In this document: piece by piece, positions 1 to 10,698 of the stretch
Layout of the letters: every line of letters begins with the position of its first letter
How positions within the stretch are numbered: position 1 is the first letter of the stretch
Source: Symsagittifera roscoffensis
Lineage: Eukaryota > Xenacoelomorpha > Acoela > Convolutidae
Reading direction: 5' to 3'
Assembly (NCBI RefSeq): GCF_963678635.1
Contig: NC_087063.1
Coordinates: forward strand, 11,570,368 to 11,634,367
DNA length: 64,000 bases
The notes under the pieces: model-generated
Told to the model about the DNA's origin: nothing
The model's database searches: none
The model's input: the letters and a program-made list of their open reading frames with translations, nothing else
Position numbers and translations under genes: made by a program

Positions 1-2441
1 CGACATTATCCTGGCTCCGATCTTTGTTATGCCGAATGGCTTTCCCGTCATCATTTTCAGAGTGTTGCAATTTCCACTCTTTGTCGCTCCCACTGCGGCT
101 TCTGGCACTGGCACTGACCAACCTAACGTCTCGTTTAACTTCTGCTTTTCGATCTCTTGTTTCAATCGTTGCTCTATCTCCTTCGTCGCTAGGTCCTGTT
201 TCACCTTGTTATTAGCCTCTGCAGCTGCTCTCTTAAAATTTATCTCTGGAGATTTCCTGGTCATGGTCTCCATGGCATTATTGACCTGCGTTACAGCTTT
301 CACCGTCTTCGTCGGTAATTCCGCATTCGGTGCCTCTGAATTTCTTGTTTCAAACTCCGCTTGTCTGTTCCTCGTGTTCTGCACCGCCGCTAACGCTAAC
401 TTGTGTTTCGGATGACTTTGATTTTTTACTGCTTCCCAAAATAATGGACAGTCCATCCTAAAGTGGCCCTCTTGATTGCAGAAGAAGCATCTCGCACCTA
501 TCTTGATGATTAGGCCGTTGTAGAACTCGTGTTCTTCCATCTGGCTCATATCTTCCTCATCCGGAGCATACCCCAGACTCTTCATGCCTTGTTTATACGT
601 CGTGCAGTCCGCCACATGATGATCCGCTGATCCACAATTTGCGCATGACCTGCGTTTGTCCACATCATCTCTAGGCTTATACCATGACGAACTCTGTGGT
701 TGACTCCCCCCTTGCACGTTCCTGTTATCCGAGTATGAGTATTTCTTGGGTTTCATCAGCATGTACTCTCTTGACTTCTGTCTCATTTCTTCTGGAGTCG
801 GTGCACTATCTTTCGACAGTGTATAGTAAGTTGCTAACATTGTTCTCAAGTCGTCACTTTTTACCCCATCGATGAACTTCGAGGCGATGCTAAAGTTCCT
901 TCTGTTTGTTGACTCTTCAGGATCACTCCTTCGTCTCAAGCTCTCAAGATCATCCAGGAACCGATCAATTGATTCATTGTCCCTTTGCCTTCTCTTTTCA
1001 AATCTCATCATCGCTTGGTGACCCTTCATGCCCTACCCGAATCGATTCAACAATATCTCGAAGATCTTGTCCGCAGTGTCGCGTTCCTCTTCCTTCTTTG
1101 CAACTAGACATTTCAACGCCATGCCTTCTAAGTTGCTGAGTATCGCTGTGCAGGCTTGTCTCTCGTCATTCAAATTGTCCTGTTCCAAATGTAGTCTCAT
1201 GACTTCTACCCAAGTATCGAAGCATCCGTCTAAGTCATCCTTAAATTCTTTTGGCTTCTTGAAGGTTTTTTCTGGATTTGCCACCTCCTCTCTCACTCGA
1301 ATCAGTGTTTCTTGTAGCGAACGCTTCTAATCCTATTCATCATCTCCAAGGTGCTAGCCCACGTCATGGCATCAGGTCCCACATTATTGCTTTTTTGTGG
1401 AATTCCCCGGGCCATTTGTCGTAGTTGAGGTCCCATTCTTAATAATTGTCTTGGCCCCCCTGGACCGATGCTCGCTGTGCCCCGGGGTAACGGTAATGGT
1501 GCTGATTCACGCTTGTTCCGTTGTGGTTCCACGAAATCACCTCTGTTACCTTGCGTTCGATCCGTTGCCGGCCTGTCCTGTGATGTAGAGTTTCTCAAGA
1601 TGGCATCCAGTTTGGCCTGTATGGCACATGAACTCTCAGCCTGGTCCCTACTCATTGTGTCCATTCTCGTTTCCAGACTCCCTAACTGGCTGTTCACAGC
1701 GTCATACCGTTGCTTCATTGCTTGCATGTCTTTGTTGATATTTTCCTCGCGGTCTTTGTCAGTGGCCTCTACCTTGTCTGACATTTGCTGAAGCTTCTCT
1801 TCCATCGCCTTCGCCAGATTGAAGTAGTTGTCCAGGTACTCGTGTTTGTTGTATCTTAATTCTTTCTTTATCACTTCCCGATCCTCCTCGCTGCACTTTA
1901 ATTTTCTATCGATCTGATCTAACTTCGCCTGTAAATCGCCCAGCTCAAGAGGAGATGTTGTTTCATGGTCAGCTGTTGTCCCATGACTAGCTTTTGCCCC
2001 ATGTTTGGCCTGATCACCATCTCGGTTGACCACTGTCGTTCTCGTGGAAACTGTTCCAAACGTTTTGCCTTTCTCGGCTTTTTGTTCTTCTTCCATTATG
2101 CCTCTCGACTTCATTCCGACCATCATTGCTATCCTCTCTGTGAATGACGTTCTTTTCACTTGAGACTCGTCATTTTTTGTTTTTGGCGTCTTGCCCGTCG
2201 TGTCCTCCACAGTGTCTATCGGTGAGAATTCCATCGACTTTTGCTTTTGTTCTTCTGCATTCGGCATCGGTGTCGACTCCGTTGTCTTCTTCTCCTCTTC
2301 ATCAACACTCTGATCTGGTGTCTCAAGATCAATTTCTATAGCAGGTTCCCTCCGTCTTGTTTTCCTTTGCGCTTCTTGTGTTGACCATGCTCACTGAAAA
2401 ATTCTTTCTTGTTACTTTTTAGTCCGACGGCATCCATTTTC
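1..2441 (-). pseudogene. gag: Gag polyprotein with two zinc knuckles (disrupted, partial)
   Basis: Reverse-strand reading from an ATG near 2441. The N-terminal part is charged and coiled-coil-like (321-codon frame ending at 1302). A capsid-like helical region of retrotransposon Gag type follows. Two CCHC knuckles of the exact form C-x2-C-x4-H-x4-C come next: CANCGSADHHVADC at 645-604 and CFFCNQEGHFRMDC at 489-448. The frame then stays open to the window edge. Breaks: a shift between the short ATG-proximal frame and the 321-codon frame near 2345-2375, a shift near 1300, and an in-frame TAG at about 1033-1035. Gag packages the element RNA in Ty3/gypsy-type elements, and the knuckles bind RNA. 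Family assignment is by architecture; no pol is visible to confirm it. Confidence 0.85.
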
Positions 2442-2705
2442 GTTGCGACGAGTTATGTTTTGTTTTTGACTCTAGAACTCTTTTTTCTGCTATTGGTACC
2501 CTACTTCGCCTCATGATTTTTATTTACAATTTTTTCTATCTACAATACTAATATTAACAAACTTCTATTCTACGGATAAAAATTCTAAAAATATTCTTAA
2601 TTCCCTTAAGTAAAGTAAATCTCCAATTCGTGATCTTAATAAAATGGATCTTTTGCGATTTTATCGTTCGGACCGGTCCTTTTGTTTTTAATTGGGCGTT
2701 GATTA

Positions 2706-4045
2706 TTTGGCACTGTCCCAAGACCTTCTAGTACCGTCACACAACTTTTTTGGTACCGTTCCCAGACTTCCTGGTACTGTCCCAAGACTCTCAGGTACTG
2801 TCCCAAGACTTTTCTTATCTGTCCCAAGACTGCCTGTCCCAAGACCACTGTCCCAAGACTGCCTGTCTCAAGACTGCCTGTCCCAAGACTGCCTGTCCCA
2901 AGACTGCCTGTCCCAAGACTGCCTGTCCCAAGAATGCCTGTCCCAAGACTACTGTCCCAAGACTGCCTGTCCAAAGACTGCCTGTCCCAAGATTACTGTC
3001 CCAAGACTGCCTGTCCCAAGACTACTCTCCCAAGACTGCCTGTCCCAAGACTACTGTCCCAAGACTGCCTGTCCCAAGACTGCCTGTCCCAAGACTGCCT
3101 GTCCCAAGACTGCCTGTCCCAAGACTGCCTGTCCCAAGACTGCCTTATCCAAGACTGCCTGTCCCAAGACTACTGTCCCAAGACTGCTGTCCCAAGACTG
3201 CCTGTCCCAAGACTGCCTGTCCCAAGACTACTGTCCCAAGACTGGCTGTCCCAAGATTTCCTGTCCCAAGACTGGCTATCCCAAGACTGCCTGTCCCAAG
3301 ACTACTGTCCCAAGACTGCCTGTCCCAAGACTGCCTGTCCCAAGACTGCCTGTCCCAAGATTGCCTGTCCCAAGATTGCCTGTCCCAAGACTGCCTGTCC
3401 CAAGACTGCCTGTCCCAAGACTGCCTGTCCCGAGACTGCCTGTCCCAAGACTGCCTGTCCCAAGACTACTGTCCCAAGACTGCCTGTCCCAAGACTGCCT
3501 GTCCCAAGACAGCCTGTCCCAAGACTGCCTGTCCCAAGACTGACTGTCCCAAGACTGCCTGTCCCAAGACTGCCTGTCCCAAGACTGCCTGTCCCAAGAC
3601 TGCCTGTCCCAAGTCTACTGTTCCAAGACTGCCTGTCCCAAGACTACTGTCCCAAGACTGCCTGTCCCAAGACTACTGTCCCAAGATTGCCTGTCCCAAG
3701 ACTACTGTCCCAAGACTGCCTGTCCCAAGACTACTGTCCCAAGATTGCCTGTCCCAGGACTACTGTCCCAAGACTGCCTGCCCCAAGACTGCCTGTCCCA
3801 AGACTGCCTGTCCCAAGACTGCCTGTCCCAAGACTGCCTGTTCCAAGACTACTGTCCCAAGACTGCTGTCCCAAGACTGCCTGTCCCGAGACTGCCTGTC
3901 CCAAGACTGCCTGTCCCAAGACTGCCTGTCCCAAGATTGCCTGTCCCAAGACTGCTTGTCCCAAGACTGCCTGTCCCAAGACTGCCTGTCCCAAGACTGC
4001 CTGTCCCAAGACTCTTCGGTACTGTCCCAAGACTTCTCCACTAAG
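2706..4045 (-). repeat. Minisatellite array, core GTCTTGGGACA
   Basis: About 85-90 head-to-tail units of 14-15 bp. Each has the near-invariant core TGTCCCAAGAC on the + strand, separated by 3-4 variable bases (mostly TGCC or TAC). Units at both edges are spaced wider and often preceded by GGTAC, which suggests the array grew inside a single-copy leader. It lies between the LTR leader and gag of the minus-strand element. Long open frames cross it on both strands only because 15-bp units contain no stops. The 14.9-kb element has an array with the same core at the same place but a different period. Confidence 0.95.
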
Positions 4046-5561
4046 TGTTGGGACAGTGGGAACTCTTCTCTTTTCGTTGTCGGAACTCTTGAAAAACTGT
4101 ACCTGGTACCACCACTTGAGCTCTAGTAAAAATTTTACCAAAAAAACCCAATCTTACTGGCCAACAATTAGAATTACCAACCCCCCTGTATTCATCTCTT
4201 TTCTAATGGTTTGATGCAAATTGAAACCCAACTTGTTTGGGGTGTCTTGTGATCACCTGTTTGTTCAAAACCGAGTAAAACTTTTTTAACCAAAAACGTA
4301 AAAATTTGAACAGAGAAAAACTAATGATAAAAACAGAGAAATAAACCCACCTAAAATTCAAAGGTGACTTGTGTCAACCTTTTATTTGAACAAAACAACA
4401 AAAAAAAATGTCTGGTATCTGATTGCCACGCGTTTTCCTCCCCCCTGCTAGCGATCTTATGGGGTATCACAAAAACTGTCTACGTCCGTTCCCCCCACCC
4501 GATCTGACCAGGGTACCTACCTTAATTCGATGTTGAATTTGGATATCCGCTTCTTATTATCAACGCGTGTAAGATTCTAATGTAACTAAATCGACGATGT
4601 CGATCAATTAGTTACTATAATGTGTCCCCCCCCTTTTTACAATTTACTACCGACAACCTCTAACCTAACCAGCCCCCCTTCTAATCGCCCCCCTCTTTAG
4701 CCCCCCTCTTAAGCCGAAAATTACCTTAAGCGCCGGGTGCTAAACCTCTTGAGAGAAAACCGTAGAACCTGTTTCCAGGCCTGCTTGAGTAAAAACGTTC
4801 CTCAAAACAGTGGGGTTCCGCTTATCCAATTTTACACTTATCTCCTATAATGTAATGTGGATTTTAACGATACATGTGTGACCAGCTTGAGAATACCCCC
4901 GTCCTCTCTAGTTGCTCTGACTCCGTGCTGGTTGTTTCCTTGACTTGTCCTGCACCTGATCACCAGCACCACTTTCCCACTTGGCTGGTCACCTGTTCCA
5001 GTCAAGTCTCCTAATAGTCCGGCTAAGTCCCTGTGAACCACTTTCCACTCGACTGGTCATCTCTTCCATTTAAGTCTCCTAGTGGCCCAGCTAAGTTGCA
5101 AGCTATCTGCAAACCCTTCACAGCGCCCCACACTCAAATGGCTGAAATGATCGAAACGATCGGTCTTATAAAAAACAGTATGGGTATACTATTTAATTAA
5201 TATAAAAGTTTGATCCAACTAATTTGGTGTCAAAGCCACTGTCATTTTTTGTTTTATGGTTTTTGTTCCTTTTTCTATTCTTTTTCGGTTTTTGTTTCGA
5301 TTTTTGTCTTTTGCTCTTTTTTTCGTCCCCCTAGTTACCCCCCCTTACTTGGTTAGCTAAGCCTCGTTTGGAGAGCGTACTTGGAAGTTTTCTCGAGTTT
5401 TCTCAAAAAGCTATCACGGTACAACCGGAAGGTTTACACGTTCCCGCTGATCCGTACCACCGGTACTCTAGAATGGGCATGTAGCCCGGAGCTGTGTCAA
5501 GTGGGTTCGACTCCGTAGTCATGATGTCGTAAAAACACCCAGGAGTGCCATAAAATTACTA
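4046..5561 (-). other. Leader of the gag-bearing LTR element
   Basis: The non-coding region between LTR and minisatellite aligns in reverse orientation with 38254-39779 of the 14.9-kb element. It includes the LTR-proximal stretch with CACTCCTGGGTG, the block of about 70-bp repeats (two copies here, around 4968-5085) and the stretch next to the array. No convincing ORF is present. Conservation of leader rather than coding sequence between two element families suggests cis-acting function (priming, packaging or translation), but no individual signal is proven. Confidence 0.75.
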
Positions 5562-6428
5562 TGTAACAGTCGCCTATTTCGGTCACATATGAGGTTAAAG
5601 AAAAATAAGACCTTAAAACCATTGGCTCAAGAGTCAGGGACACTATCTCTTGTGTTTTTCTACCTCGAACGGTCGGAGCCAATTCGGTTCACTTGCGACA
5701 TGAGACTAAAAACCCGTTACAGCTTAAAGACCACTACCAAAAACCCCCCACTCTAGAAAATGAGAACGTCCCCGTACTCAGGTCTCAAAATACCCAAAAT
5801 ACGTATAAAAACAGGGTCGGAACAATCCGTACGGTTACTTATTATTAGACAGTGAAGCTTGATCCATTTCAGATGGATCAACCTAAAACTCTCCTTACCT
5901 CAACATAAAAATCATCAACACAAAAATCACACTCAAGAAAATTAAATTGGGTACTCACATACCAGCACACTCGAGAATTAGAGGTAACTAAATTAGTAAG
6001 CAACTTGAGAATAATTGGGGAATTAAGTTTGATTCAATAAGTTCTAATCGAACAAGTTTTATCTCAAGAATGGAGTTTTGGTTCTGGACCATTGGGACAC
6101 CTCGGTTGTCCACCTTTTCACCGAAGGTTCACTCTGGTCCAACTGAATTTCGATGTTCTTTGTTTTCTGTATCAAGATAGGACAGCTCTACTCTCGTGTT
6201 ATATAGATGTCGGAAATTGCGAATAGCAATTTCCCGCTGCTTAAATTGACCACTTTCCCGCGATTGTAAATCGATTGTTCTGATCTTGTATTTCTGAGAT
6301 TTTCAGTTTTCGCGAGAAAGTTGGGCATAACAGGCCCAATTCGAATTTTTGAAAAATTAAATTTCCTCCCAAAATTACGTAATTCGTATTCCTCAAGGTC
6401 AAACTTCCAAATATGACCGACTGGCACA
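5562..6428 (-). repeat. 5' LTR of the gag-bearing element
   Basis: About 867 bp. Read on the minus strand it starts TGTGCC at 6428 and ends GTTACA at 5562, the same ends as the 904-bp LTRs at 37350 and 51303. Conserved blocks include the region around 6390-6428 and 5600-5700. Substitutions and indels are scattered throughout, so this is an older or diverged lineage of the same LTR family. Confidence 0.85.
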
Positions 6429-6618
6429 ACGGATTCCAATCCTAAGTGCTCCATTGTCATGAGTATCGCGTACTCTGTTCGAAACTTGCCTAAAATTTTA
6501 AAAAGCAACGTTTTACAGATGAAAAAAATAATGATTTGAGGTGGTTGTAAACTTTAAATTTGGGTTTGAAGTCTCTTGAAGAAATTAATGAATAATTATT
6601 TTATTTTGCTTTCTCATC

Positions 6619-7070
6619 TCGGTTCTGATTGGTTCATACAGTATTTGTCTGCTTACTGACGAGTTGGAATACGCGGTTGTCTAAATACAGACCGCAATCC
6701 AATTTCGGTGTATACAATTGTCAAGATTAACACAATATGCATCTGAAGAGATTAAAGTCTAAGTGACATATTACTAATAGAGGATAGCCTTAATAAGCTA
6801 TCCGACACTTAAAATATCGTCTTTTTTCTGTTCCAGACAAATTAGTACAAAAGACTGGGAATGCAGCCTGTATTTAGACAACCGCGTATTCATACTCGTC
6901 AGTATTTAGACAAATACTGTATGAACCAATCAGAATCGAGAAAAGACATAAATAATCCAAAGTAAATAATAGTTATTTATTAATTTCTTCTTTGTCTCGA
7001 TTCTGATTGGTTGAAACAGTATTTGTCTAAATACTGACGAGTCTGAATACGCGGTTGTCTAAATACTGCT
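6619..7070. repeat. Inverted-repeat (foldback) element plus a third arm copy
   Basis: An arm of about 75 bp at 6619-6700 (contains CTGATTGGTTCATACAGTA and TACGCGGTTGTCTAAATAC) recurs inverted at 6862-6946, and again in direct orientation at 6998-7070. The first two arms flank about 160 bp of unrelated sequence, as in a foldback or MITE element. The third arm suggests a second, partly deleted copy next to it. No coding capacity. The superfamily cannot be assigned because no clean target duplication is visible. Confidence 0.7.
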
Positions 7071-7659
7071 ATGTAACCAAAAGACTGGTCCAACTTTTTT
7101 GGTACCTTGAATAATCTCGCACCACAAATAAACTCGCAATGTTGAGAATAAGTGTAGTTTATTAGGTTGATTAAACCCTTGAAGATACTGAAACCAGTCT
7201 TAAACTTTCTTGCCACTTGCGCAGCAGCCGCCTATTTATATTATTCCGACCACGCCTCTGAAAGTGACTGGAAAGATATATGGCGTAGGGTCCGTAGTTT
7301 TCCTGCCAATTTCGACTACCTCAAAGAAATCTCGTTGGGGCCAACTGAGATATCATATAAAAAATCTAGTTAGCTTTATCCTATTTTTTTTTTCAAACGA
7401 ACTTCTTTTTTGATAACAGCAGGTATAATGAAGATGTATGGGATTGGGTTTTTTTTTAAAATTTTTTGGGACACTTTGGAAAAAAAAAAATGCTTTTCTC
7501 AAAAAAATTAGTTTTTCCCAAAACTTACTTTACCGATTTTCGAAAAATTGTATAAATGAGAAGTAGTCCCACTCCTCTGTGTGCCTGCGTAATCCCTTAG
7601 TCTCTTTTTACCTTACCCAACTTTCTACAGCCTTCAAAAAAATCTATGCGGGAATTTTT
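7071..7659. other. AT-rich spacer, no feature seen
   Basis: Homopolymer-rich sequence with several runs of A or T. I see no gene, RNA or recognisable repeat beyond simple tracts. Confidence 0.6.
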
Positions 7660-9180
7660 GACCGCTATTTTTTACATTTGTTTTTCATGTTCTCAAAAAC
7701 TGCCCTCCGAAATTTGAGATTTTGGGTTCAATGGATAGATCGGTTCTTGAGAAGCTCCTCTGCATAAGCGGCTACTCGCATATTCTTTTACACAAAAGTT
7801 ATGGCCCTCGGAAAAGTCGTTTTGGTTGTTTTGATCGTTTTTTTGGAAATTTTGAGCTTTTCTCGAAAACTACGCTCCCAAAACATATTTTGATTTCAAT
7901 CGAAAGGACGCATTGTGGGAAGCTCCCCTGTTTAAGAAGCTGCACCCTCTTTACAAGAAAAATTATAACCCTTGGTAATTTTTTCGACGTTTTTAAAATG
8001 GTTTCATTTTTCACAAACTATCCTCCTATATCTGAGATTTTGATTTCAATCGAAAGGACGCGTTTTAAGAAGCTCCCCTGCTTAAGCGGCTACGACAATT
8101 TTACGCACGAACTATGGCCCTCGGAGAAGTCAAGATTGTGATTTTTTGACTGTTTCAAATTTTTGACATGTTCTGGAAATTATTTTCTCAAATTTAGAGC
8201 AATGAACGTAATGAAGACTTTTATATAGGTCTTGCTGATTTTTGTTTATTTTTTTTAGGAAAAAGTCTTAAAATACTGTAATAATTACAGATGTGCATTC
8301 ATACTTCTTGATGCATTTATGAATGCATTTAGGAATATATACACTTTTTGAGTTCAATTGAAATTTATCTGCTGAAAGTGTCGTAAATAGCACTCCAAAT
8401 ACGAACGTGCAAATGGCGCGAAAAAACGTGAACGATTTCTAGTTTCGAAAGTGGAATTTAATTTTCAGATTTCCAGCGGAATAAAAACTCTACCCGTTGA
8501 TTCAGTTTTCTCAAGTTGGGTTAATAATATCAAAAAAGCGCAAATCAGAAATCGCTCTAGCAATTTGAAGAGCTTAAAGGGTATCTATTTTTTCCCTTGA
8601 GATTCGAAAGTTGAGGTTTTTTGAACAAAGTCAGTGTTTTTTCCTATGTTTACTTGCGTTCATTACGCTTTTCCAATCTTCGATTGGCTTTTATCTAAGA
8701 TTTTGGATTCAATGCAGAGAAAGAGTTATGGACTTCCCCTGCATTAGGGGCTAACCTCAATTTTTTAACGTTTATTCAAAAAGTTATGACTCGGCGTAGT
8801 TAAATTTTTGATTTTCTGCTGTGTTTTCGCCTTTTTTGACTTTTCTCGAGAACTACCCTCCCAAATCGGAGATTATGGATTCAATGCAGAGAAAGGGTTG
8901 TGAGAAGCTCTCCTGCATTAGTGGCTACGCCCACAATAAATGGTTCTCGTAAAAGTCAAATACTTGATTTTTTGACCGTTTTTTGAAAAATTTTCGACTT
9001 TTCTCGAAAACTACCCTTTCAAACCCGAGTTTTGGGTTCAATCAAAAGAACGGTTGTGCGAAGCTCCCATATATCAGCACAAAACTTTATAGCCCTCTGA
9101 AAATACACAGTTTAATTTTTTGACCGTTTGTTTGAAATTTTTTTGGCTCAACTCGAAAACTACCAACCCAAATCTGATGA
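7660..9180. repeat. Decayed tandem array, about 160-bp monomer
   Basis: A block recurs at irregular spacing around 160 bp. Its order is: TTTTCTCGAAAACTACCCTC, a purine-rich step, GGTTCAATG or TTTCAATCGAAAGGA, GAAGCTCCCCTGC, a short A/T stretch, TTATGGCCCTCGGAAAAGTC, then TTTTTTGACCG. Copies can be followed at about 7690, 7860, 8020, 8700, 8860 and 9020, with unrelated sequence between about 8200 and 8650. Monomers differ by many substitutions and indels, so the array is old. No reading frame is kept between copies. Confidence 0.7.
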
Positions 9181-10489
9181 CTTAGGGAAAATTACAAATT
9201 ATCAAAACATTCATTATTTTTGAATTTGAAAATTTCTATTTCCCGCATAACTACAATAAATTCAAAAAATATCAAACCGGCACCTCTAGCTGTAGCTGGG
9301 CACATAATTGGCCTTCCAAGTTAGTAATGCTACAATTCAATTTCAACGTGCCGGTTTGAAATTGAAATTTTTTTAAAGGAAAAAGTCTTAAAATACTGTA
9401 ATAATGCTGAACCAACCAAAACCCCACTCACATGTGCATTTCAATTTATCGACAACTCCATAAGCGCTAATGTAGAGGAAGGACGGCTAAGATAAATTAA
9501 CATTACGACGATTCATTTAATGCTGATTTATGACTTCATTGCTGATTTATATGCATTTTTATATCGCTGGTATGGCCCTATCCAGCTTGTGCACTTACCG
9601 TAACTAAACGGAAGGGCCCCTTTTGTAATTTAGTTTTTTATCAAAAAAAAATTCAATTTCAACGTTGTTTAAACTATGGTTTCTGCTCTTTCTTGCATTG
9701 TTCGCCTAATGTAATCGCATTTTTCTAGAAAAAATACCGAAATAATTGAAAAAAAATACTTTGATGTCTTTACGATTTTTACCCCTGCGATAAGCAAGGG
9801 TATTCCAACCGGGTACACGTTTTTTTTCCCGTAAATAACTTCGTTCACATGATCTAAATCTTTTGTTGATCTTCCGATCTGTACTTTGGTCCCTCAACAC
9901 ATGTTTTGAGCATGTCTGCATTTTAATTTCCCAGTCTAATAGAGGTGTCTTATATTTGTTGAAATTTCGTTGGTTGATTTGTTTGTTAAAATTTAATCAT
10001 GGATGTCTTGTTGAAAAACATGGATGTCTTGTTGATTCCTTTCCTGATATCCATGTTTTTCGTTAAAAGTATTTTTGAATGATAGAATTCTCTTATTCGA
10101 TACTTGGTTGAAAAAATTGTGCCTTCGAGAAACCCTGTACACAGGCTGGGCGATATTTTCAGTTTGGTATGTTTCTTCTATTTTTCTGGCTGCTAGCTTG
10201 CCATGCTATGTTTGTGAGATACTCAAGAGAATACTATACAAAAATACTCAAGAGAATACTATACGAAAACCGATGAAATTATTAGTCCCAACTTATTATA
10301 ACACTTTAAATTCAATTATTATCTTACCTTTTTGAAATGTAATTTAACAGCTGACTTGAATAACTATCATTTCGAAAGCTCAACTGAAAGTCAATTGTAG
10401 GCCGTAAACATTTTTTTACCCGATAGTTTCTCACCATCCGGGTTGAATGTTTTGTCTCATCTACCTGGTGACTTTAAAAAATTTTTTTC
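9181..10489. other. AT-rich intergenic DNA with small tandem duplications
   Basis: No gene is supported. Two short exact duplications are visible: about 21 bp at 9999-10040 (CATGGATGTCTTGTTG twice) and about 25 bp at 10219-10272 (ATACTCAAGAGAATACTATA twice). The stretch near 9808-9840 matches the dispersed CGGG...CCCGTAAACAAC motif seen elsewhere. Confidence 0.6.
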
Positions 10490-10698
10490 TATCAGACCAA
10501 ACTAAAGCAAACATTCACGTGTACAAACCTATGTATCTGGTAAAATACAAGTTAATGAATAAATAACAAAACATATAGCAAAAAATGAAAGGTAACATCA
10601 TTTTTGCTAGATGTTTTGTTATTTATTCATAAAATCGTTTTTTTTTGCCAGGTACTTAGGTTTGTACACGTGAATGTTTGCTTTAGTTCAGTCTGATA
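10490..10698. mobile_element. Palindromic MITE with TA ends
   Basis: The 209-bp element folds on itself over nearly its whole length. It begins TATCAGAC and ends GTCTGATA. Arms of about 50 bp match with few changes (both contain the core AGCAAACATTCACGTG), and the inner arms pair again (TAACAAAACAT with ATGTTTTGTTA). TCAGAC...GTCTGA flanked by TA fits a Tc1/mariner-type target duplication, but no transposase is present to confirm the family. Confidence 0.8.

Larger units (their letters stand above)
1..6428 (-). mobile_element. LTR retrotransposon with gag, 5' part, off window edge
   Basis: The element reads right to left: LTR (6428-5562), leader (5561-4046), minisatellite (4045-2706), short spacer, then gag (2441 to the window edge). 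The LTR and leader align along their length with those of the 14.9-kb element at 37350, with visible substitutions and small gaps, so the two are related families. Pol would lie beyond position 1 and cannot be seen, so autonomy is inferred from the gag only. Gag carries a stop and frame breaks, so this copy is dead. The 3' LTR is outside the window and insertion age cannot be estimated. Confidence 0.85.

Noticed and set aside
2706-4045. CRISPR-like array
   Set aside because: Units are 14-15 bp with 3-4-bp spacers, inside an LTR element leader of an animal genome. No cas genes and no unique spacers of normal length.
2692-4214. Three long + strand frames (283-458 codons) and several minus frames across the first minisatellite
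   Set aside because: They arise because 15-bp units contain no stop codon. All frames give 5-residue repeats, and the related array in the other element encodes a different 13-residue pattern, so no protein is conserved.
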